Under the pieces are notes generated by a model. That model was not told the origin of the DNA, searched no databases, and saw only the letters and a list, made by a program, of their open reading frames with translations. 64,000 nt of DNA from Metallyticus violacea (lineage: Eukaryota; Arthropoda; Insecta; Mantodea; Metallyticidae): NCBI GenBank assembly GCA_030762175.1, contig CM060833.1, forward strand, positions 165,515,001 through 165,579,000. The letters run 5' to 3'. Shown piece after piece: positions 47,386 through 59,620 of this stretch. How positions within the stretch are numbered: the stretch's first letter is position 1; the number at the start of each line of letters is the position of its first letter. The translations under genes were made by a program, and so were the position numbers.

Positions 47386-47663
47386 GAATGGTGTGTAACG
47401 CCCGTTTTTACTACTGAGGCACCACAAACGATGAACACTGGTGATACATCAGATGAAATGATATATTGGAAAAGGGTTTATTTTAAGGAAGGAAACGTTC
47501 CAGACCTAAGTTTGGGTTCCTCCTCGGAATTTGTCAGTAATGAGGACTGAGGAAAACCCGGAAAAAAAAGCCTCAGTCAGGGAGGACTGTCCTGGCGGTA
47601 TTCGAACCCCAGACCTCCCGCTCACGAGCCCGCGTCTTAATGACCTCTGTCCCCCGTGGCGAT
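47386..47663 (-). mobile_element. SINE-B copy 8
   Basis: Minus-strand, near full length, from reversed tail (gtgtgtaacgcccgttttta) to reversed B box (ggtattcgaacccc) and head (ccccgtggcg). No clear duplication. Confidence 0.9.
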
Positions 47664-49110
47664 GATAGGAAGGAAAGGACAGATGAGTGCAAACTGCACA
47701 GACCATAGGTTTATATGACCTTTTCTTGTCTTTAGGTCCTCTACCTGATTTCTCAAGTGTTAAATACGGAAATAGTCTGTTGTTATATGCAATGGCTAAC
47801 TTTTCCGTTAATTTATTAAACAGCAGAAAGCTCATACTAGCCTTTCAATTGCTGATTGGGACTGTATTGAATTAATGAATGTGGGAGATAATTCATTAAA
47901 AAAATGTATAAACTATTTCAAATCTTAATTCATTTTAATGTTGCTCTTTCTTAAAAGTGTCAAGCGTGGAAATGAAATGCTCTCTAGAACATAACAGCGT
48001 TATGTTATCCACCATAATTCAGAAACACGTAAATATGCAGCATAAATACAGGTTTGATTTTGTGGCTCAAGTATTTACAATAAACGTCAAAATTATTCTC
48101 GCAGAAAGGACAGTATGTTTAGTACAACAGCCTAGTACATGTTGTAAATACAACAGTGTATTTAGTGCATGAGATGGGTTATGCTGTTATCAAACTTTTT
48201 CCGGAATTCCTTCTTACTGAACGTTAATTATATTATTTATTTTTGCATCTACCTAGTAAATAATTTCCTGATATATTGAGTGTGCTAAGTTTATTTACTA
48301 TCTATTTATTTTTCTAAACGCATTCATTAACTCTTTTCTTTCACTTTGAAGATCGGGACATGGATTTGTTGATCCATAAACATACCTGACCGTCCATTAT
48401 TTTGAGGTATCAAAATCAACCATAGCAAAAATATCCAGTTTTTTCCAATTGGTGAATATATTTTTTTCAGTCTTTCATTTCTCTTGGAAATACTGACGTT
48501 ATACAGTCTGATTCGCAGACAAGAGCGTGCGAACTTAGCCGAGATATGAGAGGGATCGTCAAACAGAATATAAACTTCCGCTGCCAAGTGCTCTGCAGCA
48601 AACACTGCCTTCCATGGTGACAGCAAAGTGAGGTCATTTCTTTTTCATCTGTCCCTTCACCCATGTGTTTCTTTTCGTTCTCATTTCGTCAAAGTAGCAA
48701 ATTTCAGTATTTTAAAAGTACCGTCCTCCTCCTTTCTGTCTCCCTCTGTTATGTTCTCTAAACACTGATTTCATGCACTACTAATTATTCACTAAGATCA
48801 TATAGGTATTGAAGGGGTCCTGAATAGAGTGAAAAAAAATTATGTATTTTTCAAAGTCAAATAATGCCTATTTATTAAGAAGGATATTTATGTTTTCAGT
48901 TTCACTCATTCGAGCCTGGTTTTTAAATAAAATTACTTCAAATTTATTTTTGATGAAATATTATTAAGTTTTAACACTTATAGTTAAGACAAAACTGTTT
49001 TGAACGTTTCATTTTAACTTAAATATTAATTAATATATTGAAAAAAGAGAGCTATGTGTCAGTAATTACAAATTTCCAAACTTTTTTTCACTTTTAGGGA
49101 GAAGATTTTT
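47664..49110. other. Unassigned AT-rich region
   Basis: No gene recognised. Confidence 0.45.
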
Positions 49111-49113
49111 TTT

Positions 49114-49500
49114 TCAATTTCTGATATGTCTTTCACTAGTGTCCCTTTTTATACACCAGCAGTAACCAGCCATCATTTGCACATCCCAATAGCCTTGATA
49201 GTGATTTAATGTCTTTATGAAACCACCACTTTGTTCTTCACTCATAGCACCAAGGTTCGCAGGGAAGTAATCAATGTGGCTTTTGTGAAAAATCACTTTA
49301 GATTTCGTTCTACACCTTATATTTCTAAGAGGATGTAACATTTTCTCCACAATTTCTTTACCATTCTATGATTTCTTATTGCCAGGAAGTTTTCTGTCAC
49401 TTTTTTGTATGCCAACCATGCGGACTTCCGTAACTCGGGCATCGACTGAGGAAAGGTCTCATCCTGCATAAGCTCACGAATATGGAATCCATATACCTGC
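49114..49500 (-). pseudogene. Fragment of a dispersed arthropod repeat protein (function unknown)
   Basis: The upstream part (about 49500-49325, minus) reads IRELMQDETFPQSMPELRKS and then AWLAYKKVTENFL. One frame over (49350-49114) comes FHKSHIDYFPANLGAMSEEQ, ending in YQGYWDVQMMAGYCWCIKRD. These blocks resemble a protein found in many arthropod genomes with a conserved 'HSHLDFFPENLGA(V)SDE(H/Q)GERFHQDI ... YQG.W...M(M)ADYCW.LKR' signature, probably carried by a mobile element. I do not know its function or element name. The 'ERFHQDI' part is disrupted, and one frameshift separates the blocks, so it is a pseudogene. Confidence 0.6.
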
Positions 49501-50424
49501 TCCTATCTAAAGCCGTATTTGAATGAGGGTGTCGCGGGGCATAGGTGGTGCAATAATTTATATGATTATAGATGTTCACTGTCTCTATGCCCCACGTTAG
49601 GAAGCAAATTTGAAGCAGTAATTTGCGTGAGTTCAGGTGTGTATGGGGGCTGAGGCTGACCGTTGAGTAGTTGGTTCACTGTTGCCCACTGCTGCTCCGT
49701 TTGAAGGGGTTTTGTTGGAGATGTTAGGATCTCAGGGTTTGCTACACTGCATGTTTTGTGACTTGTTGTCAACGGGACGAGAAGCTTTCGAGCGCTAGTC
49801 ACAGATAAGAACACAACGACGTTTTCTGCATCTCACTATTTATTCGTTATGTAATATTTTCTCATTATAGGCCCGACTTTCCGCGGAGACCCGAATTCTA
49901 GCTATCACTTTTTGTAGCTCCTGACAATTAGACAACTCTTGAGCCCTCTTACTGCCTGACTTCGAATTCCTACTTCTTGGTACTTCCTTCACTGCTGCCT
50001 CCTGAACACCCTAACATTTGAGTTTTTTATTCCTAAGCCCCTCCTTACGCGAATTTTAATTCTATGCTATTCAGAAATCTGAGTGAATTCCGGGCTTCCT
50101 TATTGGATATCCCCTAATATTTATTGTTGTACAGACCGGCTCAGATTTTAGACAACATCCATTGGCTGTCGCCACTTTCCTCAGCTACGTTCCCATGATT
50201 TCAACGGCTCGTTATTTTCCAAGAAGAAGCCTGTGTTATAAATTTCGGCATGCTGAACCTATATAGAAATTGCTATTTTCTTCTTTGGTTACTTTTAGAT
50301 CGTCGGATGCTCTCACGGATAACGCACGTTTTTACCCATTTGTTAGCTATATTTATTTCCTGGGAAAATGTAATTTTGGCGGTGAGGCTCTTTAATGTGT
50401 CCTATACTATTTCATATCCGTCGT
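49501..50424. other. Unassigned region
   Basis: No gene recognised. The minus frame at 49566-49814 is Thr/Pro/Gln-rich and unassigned. Confidence 0.4.
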
Positions 50425-50708
50425 GACCGCCACGGGTGGCAGAAGTCGTTAAGGCGCGGACTCGTGAGGGGGAGGTCTGGGGTTCGAATCACGCCAGGAC
50501 CGTCCTCCCGACTGAGGTTTTTTCCAGGTTTTTCTCAGTCCTCGACTTGCAAATGCCGTGGAGGTACCCTAAACTTCGGCCTGGAACGTTTCCTTACTTA
50601 AAAAAATATCCTTTCCCAATACATCATTTCATTTCATGTATCATCAGCGTTCACCGCCTGTGGTGCTACAGTAGTAAAAACGGGCGTTAACACCGTTCAA
50701 AAAAAAAA
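50425..50708 (+). mobile_element. SINE-B copy 9
   Basis: Full length, with head accgccacgggtggcagaag, B box ggttcgaatca, and tail cgggcgttaacaccgttc plus A run. Flanks atccgtcgt (50416-50424) and atccatcat (50709-50717) match at 7 of 9, a possible decayed duplication. Confidence 0.92.
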
Positions 50709-50848
50709 ATCCATCATCTTCTATACATTCTCAGAAACTTGCGTTTCCTACGTGTAGCGCACCTCCATTTGTCTCCCTTGTTCCGTTAAATAAACAATCT
50801 GATACCCTGAAAGTGTAAATAACCATTTTACAGCATGCCAGCAATGTT

Positions 50849-51142
50849 TGTCGGTCCTGGTGGTGCAGTGGTAACCATACTTGCCTTCTAAACCCAAGAT
50901 CGCGGGTTCAAACCCAGCCATGATCGGTGGAATTTTTCGGGCGTAAAAACCCTAAGTATGGCTTCCTTCGGAAGGGAAGTAAAGCCGTGGGTCCCGTGTC
51001 GTACATTTACGGCACGAAAAGGAACCTCAAGACTGAAAAAAGAGGCCTCTGAGCAAAATTTGTCGGCCGTTTAACGCCATGATTTGAACGGGACGCTGAT
51101 GACCTGAGCTGCTAAAGAGCGTCCACAGATAAATCAAATCAA
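50849..51142 (+). mobile_element. SINE-A copy 9 with target-site duplication
   Basis: Full length with good A and B boxes (ggttcaaaccc). ccagcaatgtt (50838-50848) and ccggcaatgtt (51143-51153) are the duplication (10 of 11). Ends ataaatcaaatcaa without a long A run. Confidence 0.93.
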
Positions 51143-51153
51143 CCGGCAATGTT

Positions 51154-52069
51154 CGCTCTAATATGTTCACCCAAATGAAAAGTAACAATTCTTAGCCTAA
51201 CTCTTGTCTCTTTCCACTACCTGTTTCCCCCAGACCAACCGCCGACAAACCTTTCCTTGAACATATAATACAACAGCTCTTGCAAAAAGGCTTTCATACA
51301 GATGTCTTTCAACTATCACAATAGTAGAATCTGTTTTCATTCAGCAAAAATTGTGTTGTCTAATCTAAACATACTAATATCAGAGCGTATTCATGTGACA
51401 TTAAAAGCGTATAATCTCGCATTTACAAATGTAAGCAATTGTACTTGCATTTTGTATGTTCACATAAAATTAATTTTAAACTGTGCACCTCTTTTTTTAA
51501 CTCTCCGATAGACCACATTCAGCAACTGCACTTTGAACTCTTCGCCCTCCTTTCTTTTGTCTCTGCAATTTCTTCGCCAAAGGTGCCGTGCGGACTAGTC
51601 TAAATACATGCCCACGCTGATTTCGAAAATGATTTAAATTTTGTTTGACCTTTGAAGGAGTTATTGAAAGGTGGCTGGCGTGGGTGTTAGCTTCTTTGAC
51701 CACTTTGGTAGGCCAAAGTTTGAAGGAGTTATAGATGGCGGGAAGAATGGTGATGGGGGTTTGAATATACGTGGATACAGATCACCACTAAATAACTCTT
51801 CTTGTCGATCTACAAGCATATTTATTGCTAGTTTTCCAGACTTGAAAGTACCTGGTTGTGTAAGAGAAATTAAAGGTGATGCGTTCATTAGAAAGAACAC
51901 CTTGTTATCTGCGAATTGAAGTCGTTTATTCAACAAAAAGTGCGTATCTCTCGTCGGACCGCAGTAATGAGACAGTTGGCAGACACGCGGAGCTATAATG
52001 CTTGATTAACAGTAGCTTTCTGACTGCTAAGAAGAAGCGCCGAGCAGAAGTGAAGCTGGAACATTGATG
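51154..52069. other. Unassigned region
   Basis: No gene recognised. 51661-51936 is open on both strands but matches nothing known. Confidence 0.4.
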
Positions 52070-52080
52070 TTCTAGTGCGA

Positions 52081-52356
52081 TTGATTGATTTATTTATGGA
52101 CGCTCTTTAACATCGCAGGTCATCAGCGTCCCATTCAATTCAGGGCGTGAAAAGGCCGACAAATTTTGCTCAGAGGTCTCTCTTTCAGGCTTGAGGTTCT
52201 TTATCGTGCCGTAAATGTACAACACGGTACCCACGGCTTTACTTCCTTTCCGAAGGAAGCCATACTTAGGATTTTTACACCCGAAAAAATTCTTCGGTCC
52301 TAGCGATCTTGGGTTAGAAGGCAAGTAATGGTAACAACTACATCACCAGGACCGAC
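52081..52356 (-). mobile_element. SINE-A copy 10, B box deleted, perfect duplication
   Basis: Minus-strand copy. ttctagtgcga stands at 52070-52080 and 52357-52367. The region between ttcggtccta and gcgatcttgggtt has lost the B box and acceptor segment, so the copy is promoter-dead yet retains a perfect duplication. This suggests a recent insertion with later or co-transposed deletion. Confidence 0.93.
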
Positions 52357-52367
52357 TTCTAGTGCGA

Positions 52368-53846
52368 GTTCCCAAGACTAATCCTCAAAATGGATGATTT
52401 CATGTCCTTAAATACTCAACAGGACTCGCATAACCACGTGATACAGGACAGCTATATTTTCCCGCCACAGCGGATTTAGACATTCTATCGGCAACACCAT
52501 GCAACTCTCATATTATTGACTAGTCAGATTATCTGAACGTAACAACTTGGCGATTCTCCACCGTTCAATTTCAATTTCTACGATACGTTACAGTTCAACA
52601 TCCTTTAACGGTAGCACAGATGTTAACAGCGTTCGTTTTTGCCAACATACCTGCCGGGGGGAAAGTAACCCCCATCCAATGAACAAAAGAAAGGATTTTC
52701 TCTGTTGTATGTCAGAACGGTCCCTCTGCTGTCCGAGCGAGAATTCCTGACATTTTTACACACTTACAGAACCCTTCACTTACAACTAGCAGAAATAAAA
52801 TGTTATATGCATTAATTAATTTCTCACAATTGATGGGATACCAAGAACGGTATCACCATAATGAGAAATTGGTAATTAATACTGAGAGAGAGAGAATGGC
52901 CGACAGAGTGAGAAGTTCCATATGCTTATTATTCTATATGAACAAAATGACCCAATAATAAACATTTAGCCATTATTGAATATGCAGCCCACGTATTCGA
53001 TTACACGTTTCGATGCTGTTCATTTTGTCGTCATCTTGTTCCACGTTATTAATCACTTTATCTCCCTCCTGTCACTGTCACCGCTGACATCACTCATGTT
53101 GATGGCTAATCTGTTTGATATTTCATCAATAGTGAGTTCATTTCTAGATAGTTTTATATTGCATTGCGACACTGTGCATAAAATTGCAGCTGTTCTTCCG
53201 TTTTCTATTAATGGGTTCTCTTTTTCAGTACATACGAAGGCAATTTTAAAAAATAAAAACAATTTTAATACTTTAATAAATATAATTTGGTTATAAATTT
53301 AAGACTAAGAATTATATAGGTTTAAGTTTATTAAATGCTGGTTACAGAATGCTCGCAGAAAATGTTAACTAGACTACACAAGTGGCATTTGGTAATCAAC
53401 TGTATGGGTTTAGACAAGGCAGCTCTTCTGCAGATTGCGTGTTTATAATATAACAAATTAAACAGAAGAAACGCGAAAACTACCTGCAAACTCACATGTT
53501 TTTTGTATAGTGTAAAATCATTTGACAAATTAATTCATGTTAACTGTAGGACATAATGCGAAAAATAAAATAACTGCAACAATTAATCTCCTGATAAGAA
53601 ATGGATCCATGAACGTGTAAAAGTTTAAAGACAGAAAAGAAAAAACAAAAATAATTTAGGAGTTGGACACGTGTATCCAATGACAGTCATTTTTTTAATA
53701 TCAGTATTGAAATTACTCTTGCCAAACTTCAGGTATAAATTAGGAATAATTATAGATTAGGTAACATAGTTTTAAATTAAATTTTTACAGGTAATTTTTT
53801 CAAAAAGAAGACATGCTCTAATCAGCAATTTCAGCTACAGAGTACC
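52368..53846. other. Unassigned region
   Basis: No gene recognised. A plus frame at 52976-53296 is open but low in recognisable signal. Confidence 0.45.
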
Positions 53847-54108
53847 TCCACTGGTGGGCGAGATCGTTAATGCGCGGACTCATGAGCGAGAGGTCTGGGG
53901 TGGGAATCCCGCCTGGACCGTCCTTCCTGAATGAGGTTTTTTCCAGCTTTTCCTTAATCCTCATAAATGGCAAATGCCAGGAAGGTGTCCTAAACCCAAG
54001 CGTGAAACGTTTCCTTCCCATTTTATCATTTCATATAATGTATCATCAGTGTCCACCGCCTGTGGTGCCTCAGTAGTAAAAACGAGCGTTAAACACCATT
54101 AAAAAAAA
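53847..54108 (+). mobile_element. SINE-B copy 10
   Basis: Diverged copy with head cactggtgggcgagatcgtt, B box lost to ggtgggaatcc, internal A run missing, and tail cgagcgttaaacaccatt plus A run. Confidence 0.9.
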
Positions 54109-54353
54109 GCTCCAGAATATAATGTTAATATATAATCCAAATATATATGGGGGGGGGGAAGCCAAGGAATGCCTTTCTTTAGCAAAAATCAAATTAGACT
54201 TAAAACAGTAATTAATAATACTTTAAACCAACAGGTACAGAAATATAATTACTTTGTATGTGATGTCAGTTATCTCAATAATAGGGATATTTAAAAGAAA
54301 ATAAGCAAAGTTTCAACCCATGTGCGGCACTATAAACGCACTCTCAAAAATAA

Positions 54354-54642
54354 TAATCGTAGGTCCTGGTGGTGTGGTGGTAAACATACTTGCCTCCTAA
54401 ACCCAAGATCGCGGGTTCAAACCCGGCCAGGACCGATGGGTGTAAAAATCTTAAATATGGCTTCCTTCGGAAGGGAAGTAAAGCCGTGGGTCCCGTGTCG
54501 TACATTTACGGCACGATAAAGAACCTCAAGCCTGAAAGAGAGGCTTCTGAACAAAATTTGTCGGCCGTTTCACACCCTGAATTGAATGGAACACTGATGA
54601 CCTGAGGTGTTAAGAACATCGGTAAACAAACCAAATAATAAT
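54354..54642 (+). mobile_element. SINE-A copy 11 with target-site duplication
   Basis: Full length with good head; a short block (attttttcgg) after gaccgatggg is missing. tctcaaaaataa flanks it at 54342-54353 and 54643-54654 (12 of 12). Confidence 0.93.
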
Positions 54643-54654
54643 TCTCAAAAATAA

Positions 54655-55192
54655 AATAAGGAAAGACATAATTCTGAAATTCCATAAGATCAACAGTACC
54701 TGTCCAAAATATGGATCTGAAAATTGTGCAATGAACATATTTAAAAAAAATTAATGACCGAATCCGCAAGATGGTTTTCTTGAAATGTTTAGCTGGATAC
54801 TACATTAAAGATCATGTACGCAGTAAAACAGTAACAGACAATGTTCACATATTCATATCAGTTATGAAACAATATTGATTCCATCATATATCGCGAATGC
54901 TAACAACAGGCTAACAAATCAGCTATTGCTATACAAACTTGGAGGAAAACGCTATGTAGGAAAACCTTAATGTAGTTGAGAAGATATTCTTTGATACGAA
55001 ACAGGCCAATTTCGGCCTGCTTGAAAGAGAATGATAAGAAATACGAGTTATGTGTCATTTTTCTGTACAATCTCCCTCATTTTCAGGACACTGTTATTAC
55101 ACCTACTTCTTCATCACTTCCAAATCTTTCTCTTCTCAAAGTGCCCTTCAAGAGTACAAATGCATAATAACCAGAGGGAGCAAGATCAGAAT
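54655..55192. other. Unassigned spacer
   Basis: No gene recognised. Confidence 0.4.
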
Positions 55193-56483
55193 TACGAGGG
55201 TAGGTCCATAAGCTCCCAGTCTAACCATTTTCTACGTATCATAAAGACAAAAACTTTATTTCACTTGTCAGTATAGTTATCCTTTTTTGCAATACACTTC
55301 TCACCTCTTTGAATTAACGTTTCTATACGCCCCCCAAAAACAAAAGTTTTATCTGCAAAATGAACATAAACAGCATCCATCACTTCTAAATTTCCTTCCT
55401 TGAAAAGTCCTTCTTGAGTTTTGAGAAGAGGAAATAGACACTTGGGAGCTATATCTGGGCTGTATGGTGGAGGATCGATTTCCTTGAAGTCACATTTCTT
55501 CACAGCTTCCTTTACAACAAGAGCTGTGTGCACAGGCGCGTTGTCGTGAAAAAGGCGCACACCGCCACTCAGCTTTCCTCGCCTTTTCTCTTTTATGCAA
55601 ACACGTAGTCTGTGCAGTAGGCCAGCATAGTACTTCCCATTTACTGTGGTGTTCCTCTCCTTGAAGTCAATTAAGAGTATTTCTTCACAGTCCAAAAGAT
55701 TATGGCTATGGTCTTCTTGGTTGACTGAGTGACCTTGGCCTTTAGAGGCGGTGCTTCGCCAGGTTTACGCCACTCCATTGATTCTCTTTTGGACAAGGAA
55801 TCATAGTAGAGAACCATAGTTTCATCTCCTGTAGCAATTGTTTGCAGAACTTCTTTCTCGTTGCCACGACAGAGCTCCAAAAATACCTGACAACAGATGA
55901 CTTGTTGTTGCTTTCGGACCAGGAAAGAAGTCTAGGTACCCGCCCATCTTGCACTAACCTTATTCATGTTTAAATGTTCATGAATATTTTGAAGGACTGT
56001 TGTTTTAGAAAGGCCCAGACTTACTGCTACTTCTGTAACTTTGAGTCGCCGGTCTTCCATAATTTCTCCTTCCACAAGAATGATATTTTCAAGGGTGAGC
56101 ACCTCCAAGGGCCAACCTGCAATCTTCATCTTCGTCTTCATTGCTTTCTCGACCCATTCGAAAAAAATTGGGCCATTCTTTTACGGTAGAATATGAGGGG
56201 GTTGCTTCCCCATATACACCGTCCAATCGCTGTTTAATTTCATTTGGAGTAAGGCCTTCTTTTGTAAAGAACTTAATAACAGGTCGATACTCCATTTTGA
56301 ACATGTTACAATCTTCTACACATAGTCTTCTAATGCAACTATATGTGAACAAATGAACGCAGCGGAGCGGAAGTTACATCTGCAATTATTTACTTAACAG
56401 ATAAGGTATGACACCAGATGAGGTTTTTGTGAAGGCGATAATTCTTATCGGCGAGGCCGGAAACTTATGGACCTACCCTCGTA
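55193..56483 (-). mobile_element. Mariner element M3, both ends present
   Basis: tacgagggtaggtccataag at 55193 and the same repeat on the minus strand ending at 56483, with TA at both borders. Total about 1.29 kb. The right-hand end is nearest to the family consensus inferred from the four copies here. Confidence 0.94.
55261..56304 (-). pseudogene. Mariner transposase M3, frameshifted, third Asp lost
   Basis: Start ATG at 56304, opening with an N-terminal helix-turn-helix region like M1 and M2. Frameshifts occur in the linker (about 56120), before the catalytic domain and within the C-terminal part. The first catalytic block (ATGDETMVLYYD) and the second (HDNAPVHTA) are intact. At the third, APSDYFLF is replaced by APKCLF: one inserted base plus a change that turns the Asp codon into Val. 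The C terminus (55261-55695) is open for 144 codons. Not functional. Confidence 0.9.
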
Positions 56484-56641
56484 TAAGCTAGGAAAAAGTT
56501 CTTGCTTAGTTACATCGTTGGTTTGCTATGTATTATTTGATAAGTTTTAAAGGTGGAAGGGTCATTGTGAAAATATCATAACTGTACAACTGGATCAAAA
56601 CAGATTTTAACTATTACGCCTTTTGATAGAAAATTCTGTGT

Positions 56642-57205
56642 CGGTCTTGGAGGTCTGGTGGTTACCATATTTGCCATGTAGACCAAATGTTACGGGTTCA
56701 AACCTGGTCAGTGGAGATGGATATTTTAGGGCGTAAAAATCCTAAGTATGCCATGTTATGTAAAGGAAGTAAAGCTGTGGGTCACAAGTCGTATATTAAT
56801 GACACGTAAAAGAAGCTCAAACCTGAGCAAATTTTCGCCTATTTCACGCCCTGAATGGAATGTTTTTAATTGTGTTTAACGCTCGTTTTTACTACTGAGG
56901 CACCACAGGCGGTGAGCACTGATGATACATGAGATGAAATGATATACTGGGAAAGGACATCTTTTTAAGGAAGGAAACGTTCCAGGCCTAAGTTTAGGGT
57001 ACCTCCCCGGCATTTGACATTTATGAGAACTGAGGAAAACCTGGAAAAAAAACTCAGTAAGGAGGACGGTCCTGGCGGGATTGGAACCGCAGACCTCCCG
57101 CTCACGAGTCCGCGCCTTATCGACCTTGGTCACCCTTGGCGGTCCTGTATTCAATGGGACAGTAATGATCAAAGAGTTAAATGAGCATCCTAAAATAAAT
57201 GGATA
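56642..57205 (+). mobile_element. SINE-A copy 12, old, split by SINE-B
   Basis: The head (ggtcttggaggtctggtgg) and body are strongly diverged. The reading runs to ctgaatggaatg (56862), is broken by a SINE-B, and resumes at 57144 with cctgtattcaatgggacag and gttaaatgagcatcc, the normal 3' end. Confidence 0.85.
56863..57143 (-). mobile_element. SINE-B copy 11, nested in SINE-A copy 12
   Basis: Full-length minus-strand copy from the reversed tail (ttaattgtgtttaacgctcg) to the reversed head (gtcacccttggcggt). Flanks cctgaatggaatg (56850-56862) and cctgtattcaatg (57144-57156) agree at 10 of 13, a decayed duplication made of SINE-A sequence. Confidence 0.92.
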
Positions 57206-57945
57206 GAAAATTCTCTGTAGGATCATACACTCGTTTTAAATTACATTTCACTTTTCACTAAAACTGTCAACAGCGCGGGAGTAGAGAAGGATGAATAGAT
57301 AGATAAATGCAAATTATATTTACTACCTTGTTATTCTTTAAAAGGTAATGTAGGCTAGCAGAGGTCAACTAAGAAAATATAATTATCAGTTAGGACGAAC
57401 ATAGCTCAACTACCATAAAGCATGTGCTATACAGATGCTCTTGTTCTAGAGCTGGAATATACGCACTGCTGCATTAGTAACAAAATATAGCGTTCCATGA
57501 CTCGGCCGAGTGAGTAATGAAACTTAATTAGTAAAATTGGTGAGGTATATTTTGTTATCATATGCTGAGAATGTAATTTAATAAATGTGAATTTAAATTG
57601 ATAAGTGAATTATTCTGCTGCTTTCCCTTTGAGATTAACGGTATTGGGAGTAGTTTGTATTTATTAGCTTCCAGGTTAATTTTATTTTCCTCCAATTAAA
57701 TTATTCCACGTATCAGAATCGTAAAAAATCAATCAAAATGGGGCTCACTCTAACACTTTAAAAACCCTGGGGAATAATTTAGTATTAATAATAACCATCA
57801 ATTGAGATATTTAGTAATTCGTAATCATTTATGTGTATCCTAGGAAGTCAGAGACATTATGCAGATACATATGCAAAAGTGGAAGTGTAACAACAAGGCG
57901 TAGAGCAAAGTTGGATAGTGGCAAGAATTGTGATAGATAGGGATT
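57206..57945. other. Unassigned spacer
   Basis: No gene recognised. Confidence 0.4.
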
Positions 57946-57949
57946 GGAA

Positions 57950-58690
57950 ATGAAGGTGATATTCTGGAATGCAAAAGGGTAAAAAGCAAAATATTTAATA
58001 GTGAAGTGTCTGAGGTTTAAACATGACATTTTAGCACTGGCAGAGAGGAGGAAAGTGTGGAGATAAGGCTATTTTGTTTATACAGGGAAAATAACTAGCA
58101 GGCGTGGTGGTAACGGTACAGGATTAAGAGGATTGCACTTGTTTATTAAGAAGAATAGTGAAATATGAGTTAGTGAAGAGATGGTAGTTTTAGTGATTAA
58201 CAATTAACAAAATAAAAGACGTGGAAGTGAAATGCGCACCTGATGTTATATAACTCAACAAAGGTCATTAAAGACTTCTTTAATGAAAGGTTGTTAATAA
58301 ATTTAGTTGACGATATGGAGGAATTTAAAGATGAGAAATTCAAGCATAGAATTTATACAAGTGGGGGATTTGAACGCATGAATACGCGAGGAAAAATGCA
58401 ATTAAAGGAAATGGATAGTGAGAGGTAGGAGAGAAAGATATATTAATTATGAACAAAAACAGGTAAAAAATATGCCATAGGGAGGGTAAAAAACTGTTGG
58501 TGTATAACGGAGCAAGAGGGGAATGCTTTGGAATCCGAATTTACGTTTGTAAATGCAAATGGGCAAAGTGTCAAGGTCACATATTGTATGGTGATGGGAT
58601 GAATGAGAACCTTATTAATTTTAAAGTATTAAAAGAAGTAACTGGCATTAGTCACTTCCCTTTAATAATGAAATTGCTTGTAAATGAACA
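57950..58690 (+). pseudogene. Non-LTR retrotransposon endonuclease domain, degenerate
   Basis: The sequence opens with MKVIFWNAKG (57950-57979), the usual 'KV.FWN..G' start of an apurinic-type endonuclease in LINE ORF2, followed by HDILALAE (58023-58046). Near 58359 QVGDLNA fits the catalytic 'GDFNA' block. At about 58520 NALESEFTFVNANGQSV fits 'EGEFTF....G.SVIDY', and near 58650 ISHFPLIM fits 'SDHFPL' with the key Asp missing. Many stops and frame changes. The reverse-transcriptase half is not visible downstream. This nuclease would nick target DNA to prime reverse transcription; here it is dead. Confidence 0.65.
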
Positions 58691-59597
58691 GCAATGAATG
58701 TGTTGATAGAAGATGGGAAAGAAGTAGGAGTAGAAATTATATTAGAAAGTAGCAGTCGTATATTAGAAGCAAACGCAACAAACAAATTAACTAATAAAAT
58801 AGAAGTAGCACTGGTGTCTTCAGAAGAAGAAAAAGACTATAGGGTAGTTCTGCTTCTTCTGGGCAATTTGTCATTTAAAAACAATAGCTGGAAAGATTGA
58901 ATCTGTAACATTCAGCTAAATGAAAATGTTTATTTTAACTTGTAGGTTTAAATAATTATAAACATCTTCCAAATAAGAAATAAACAAATTTTTTCTCAAA
59001 AAGGACCATTATGCAACATTATAAGTTTTGCAATGCATTGATATACAAATTTTGTTGCAATGAAAACCTTAAAGTTTATTTATAAAAAGCATTCCCTAAA
59101 TCATATTCTAAACATTATTATTTCCTAACTTATGATAAACTGCAAAATTGTTCGTTGTACTTTTCTCACGGCTCATTTTTTGCAAATGGATAATTTTTTT
59201 CGCTATAGTGTGAGAATATATTCAGCAACCTGTATTTAAATCACGTTTAGTAATATTGATTAGTTTCGCAATTTCAAAGGAATTATTTGTTCAGTTTATA
59301 TAAAAACCTTCTTTATATCCAGTGAGCAAAGTTCACTTGATTGCATTCCTATGACCTGTACTCGTAAAGGTGCTTCTGTTGGAGATATATTATCTTCTAG
59401 CTGCCACACAAGTCAGTGAGTCAGCTCAAAGCGAATGGTTTAGATGCTTCATTGTGCTCTGTTAAGTTTGCAAAAAAGAGACAGATATTATGTGTATGTT
59501 TATACTTTAGAACAAAGAAATTTCATTCATGATCTACTAAGAGAAAAACTATAGACTTGTTGCAGGTAAAACGGAACTGTAGGTGGGGGTTAATATC
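58691..59597. other. Unassigned region
   Basis: No confident gene. The first 200 bp are open (58694-58900) and may be the continuation of the non-LTR relic. The part next to 59598 would be internal sequence of the LTR element, but no gag or pol motif is visible. Confidence 0.4.
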
Positions 59598-59617
59598 GGA
59601 TCCCACGTTGGGCGCCA
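59598..59617 (-). promoter_or_regulatory. Primer-binding site of an LTR retrotransposon
   Basis: On the minus strand this reads TGGCGCCC followed by aacgtgggatcc, the TGG-initial form expected for pairing with a tRNA 3' end. It starts three bases after the end of the LTR. The primer tRNA is not assigned. Confidence 0.65.
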
Positions 59618-59620
59618 CTT

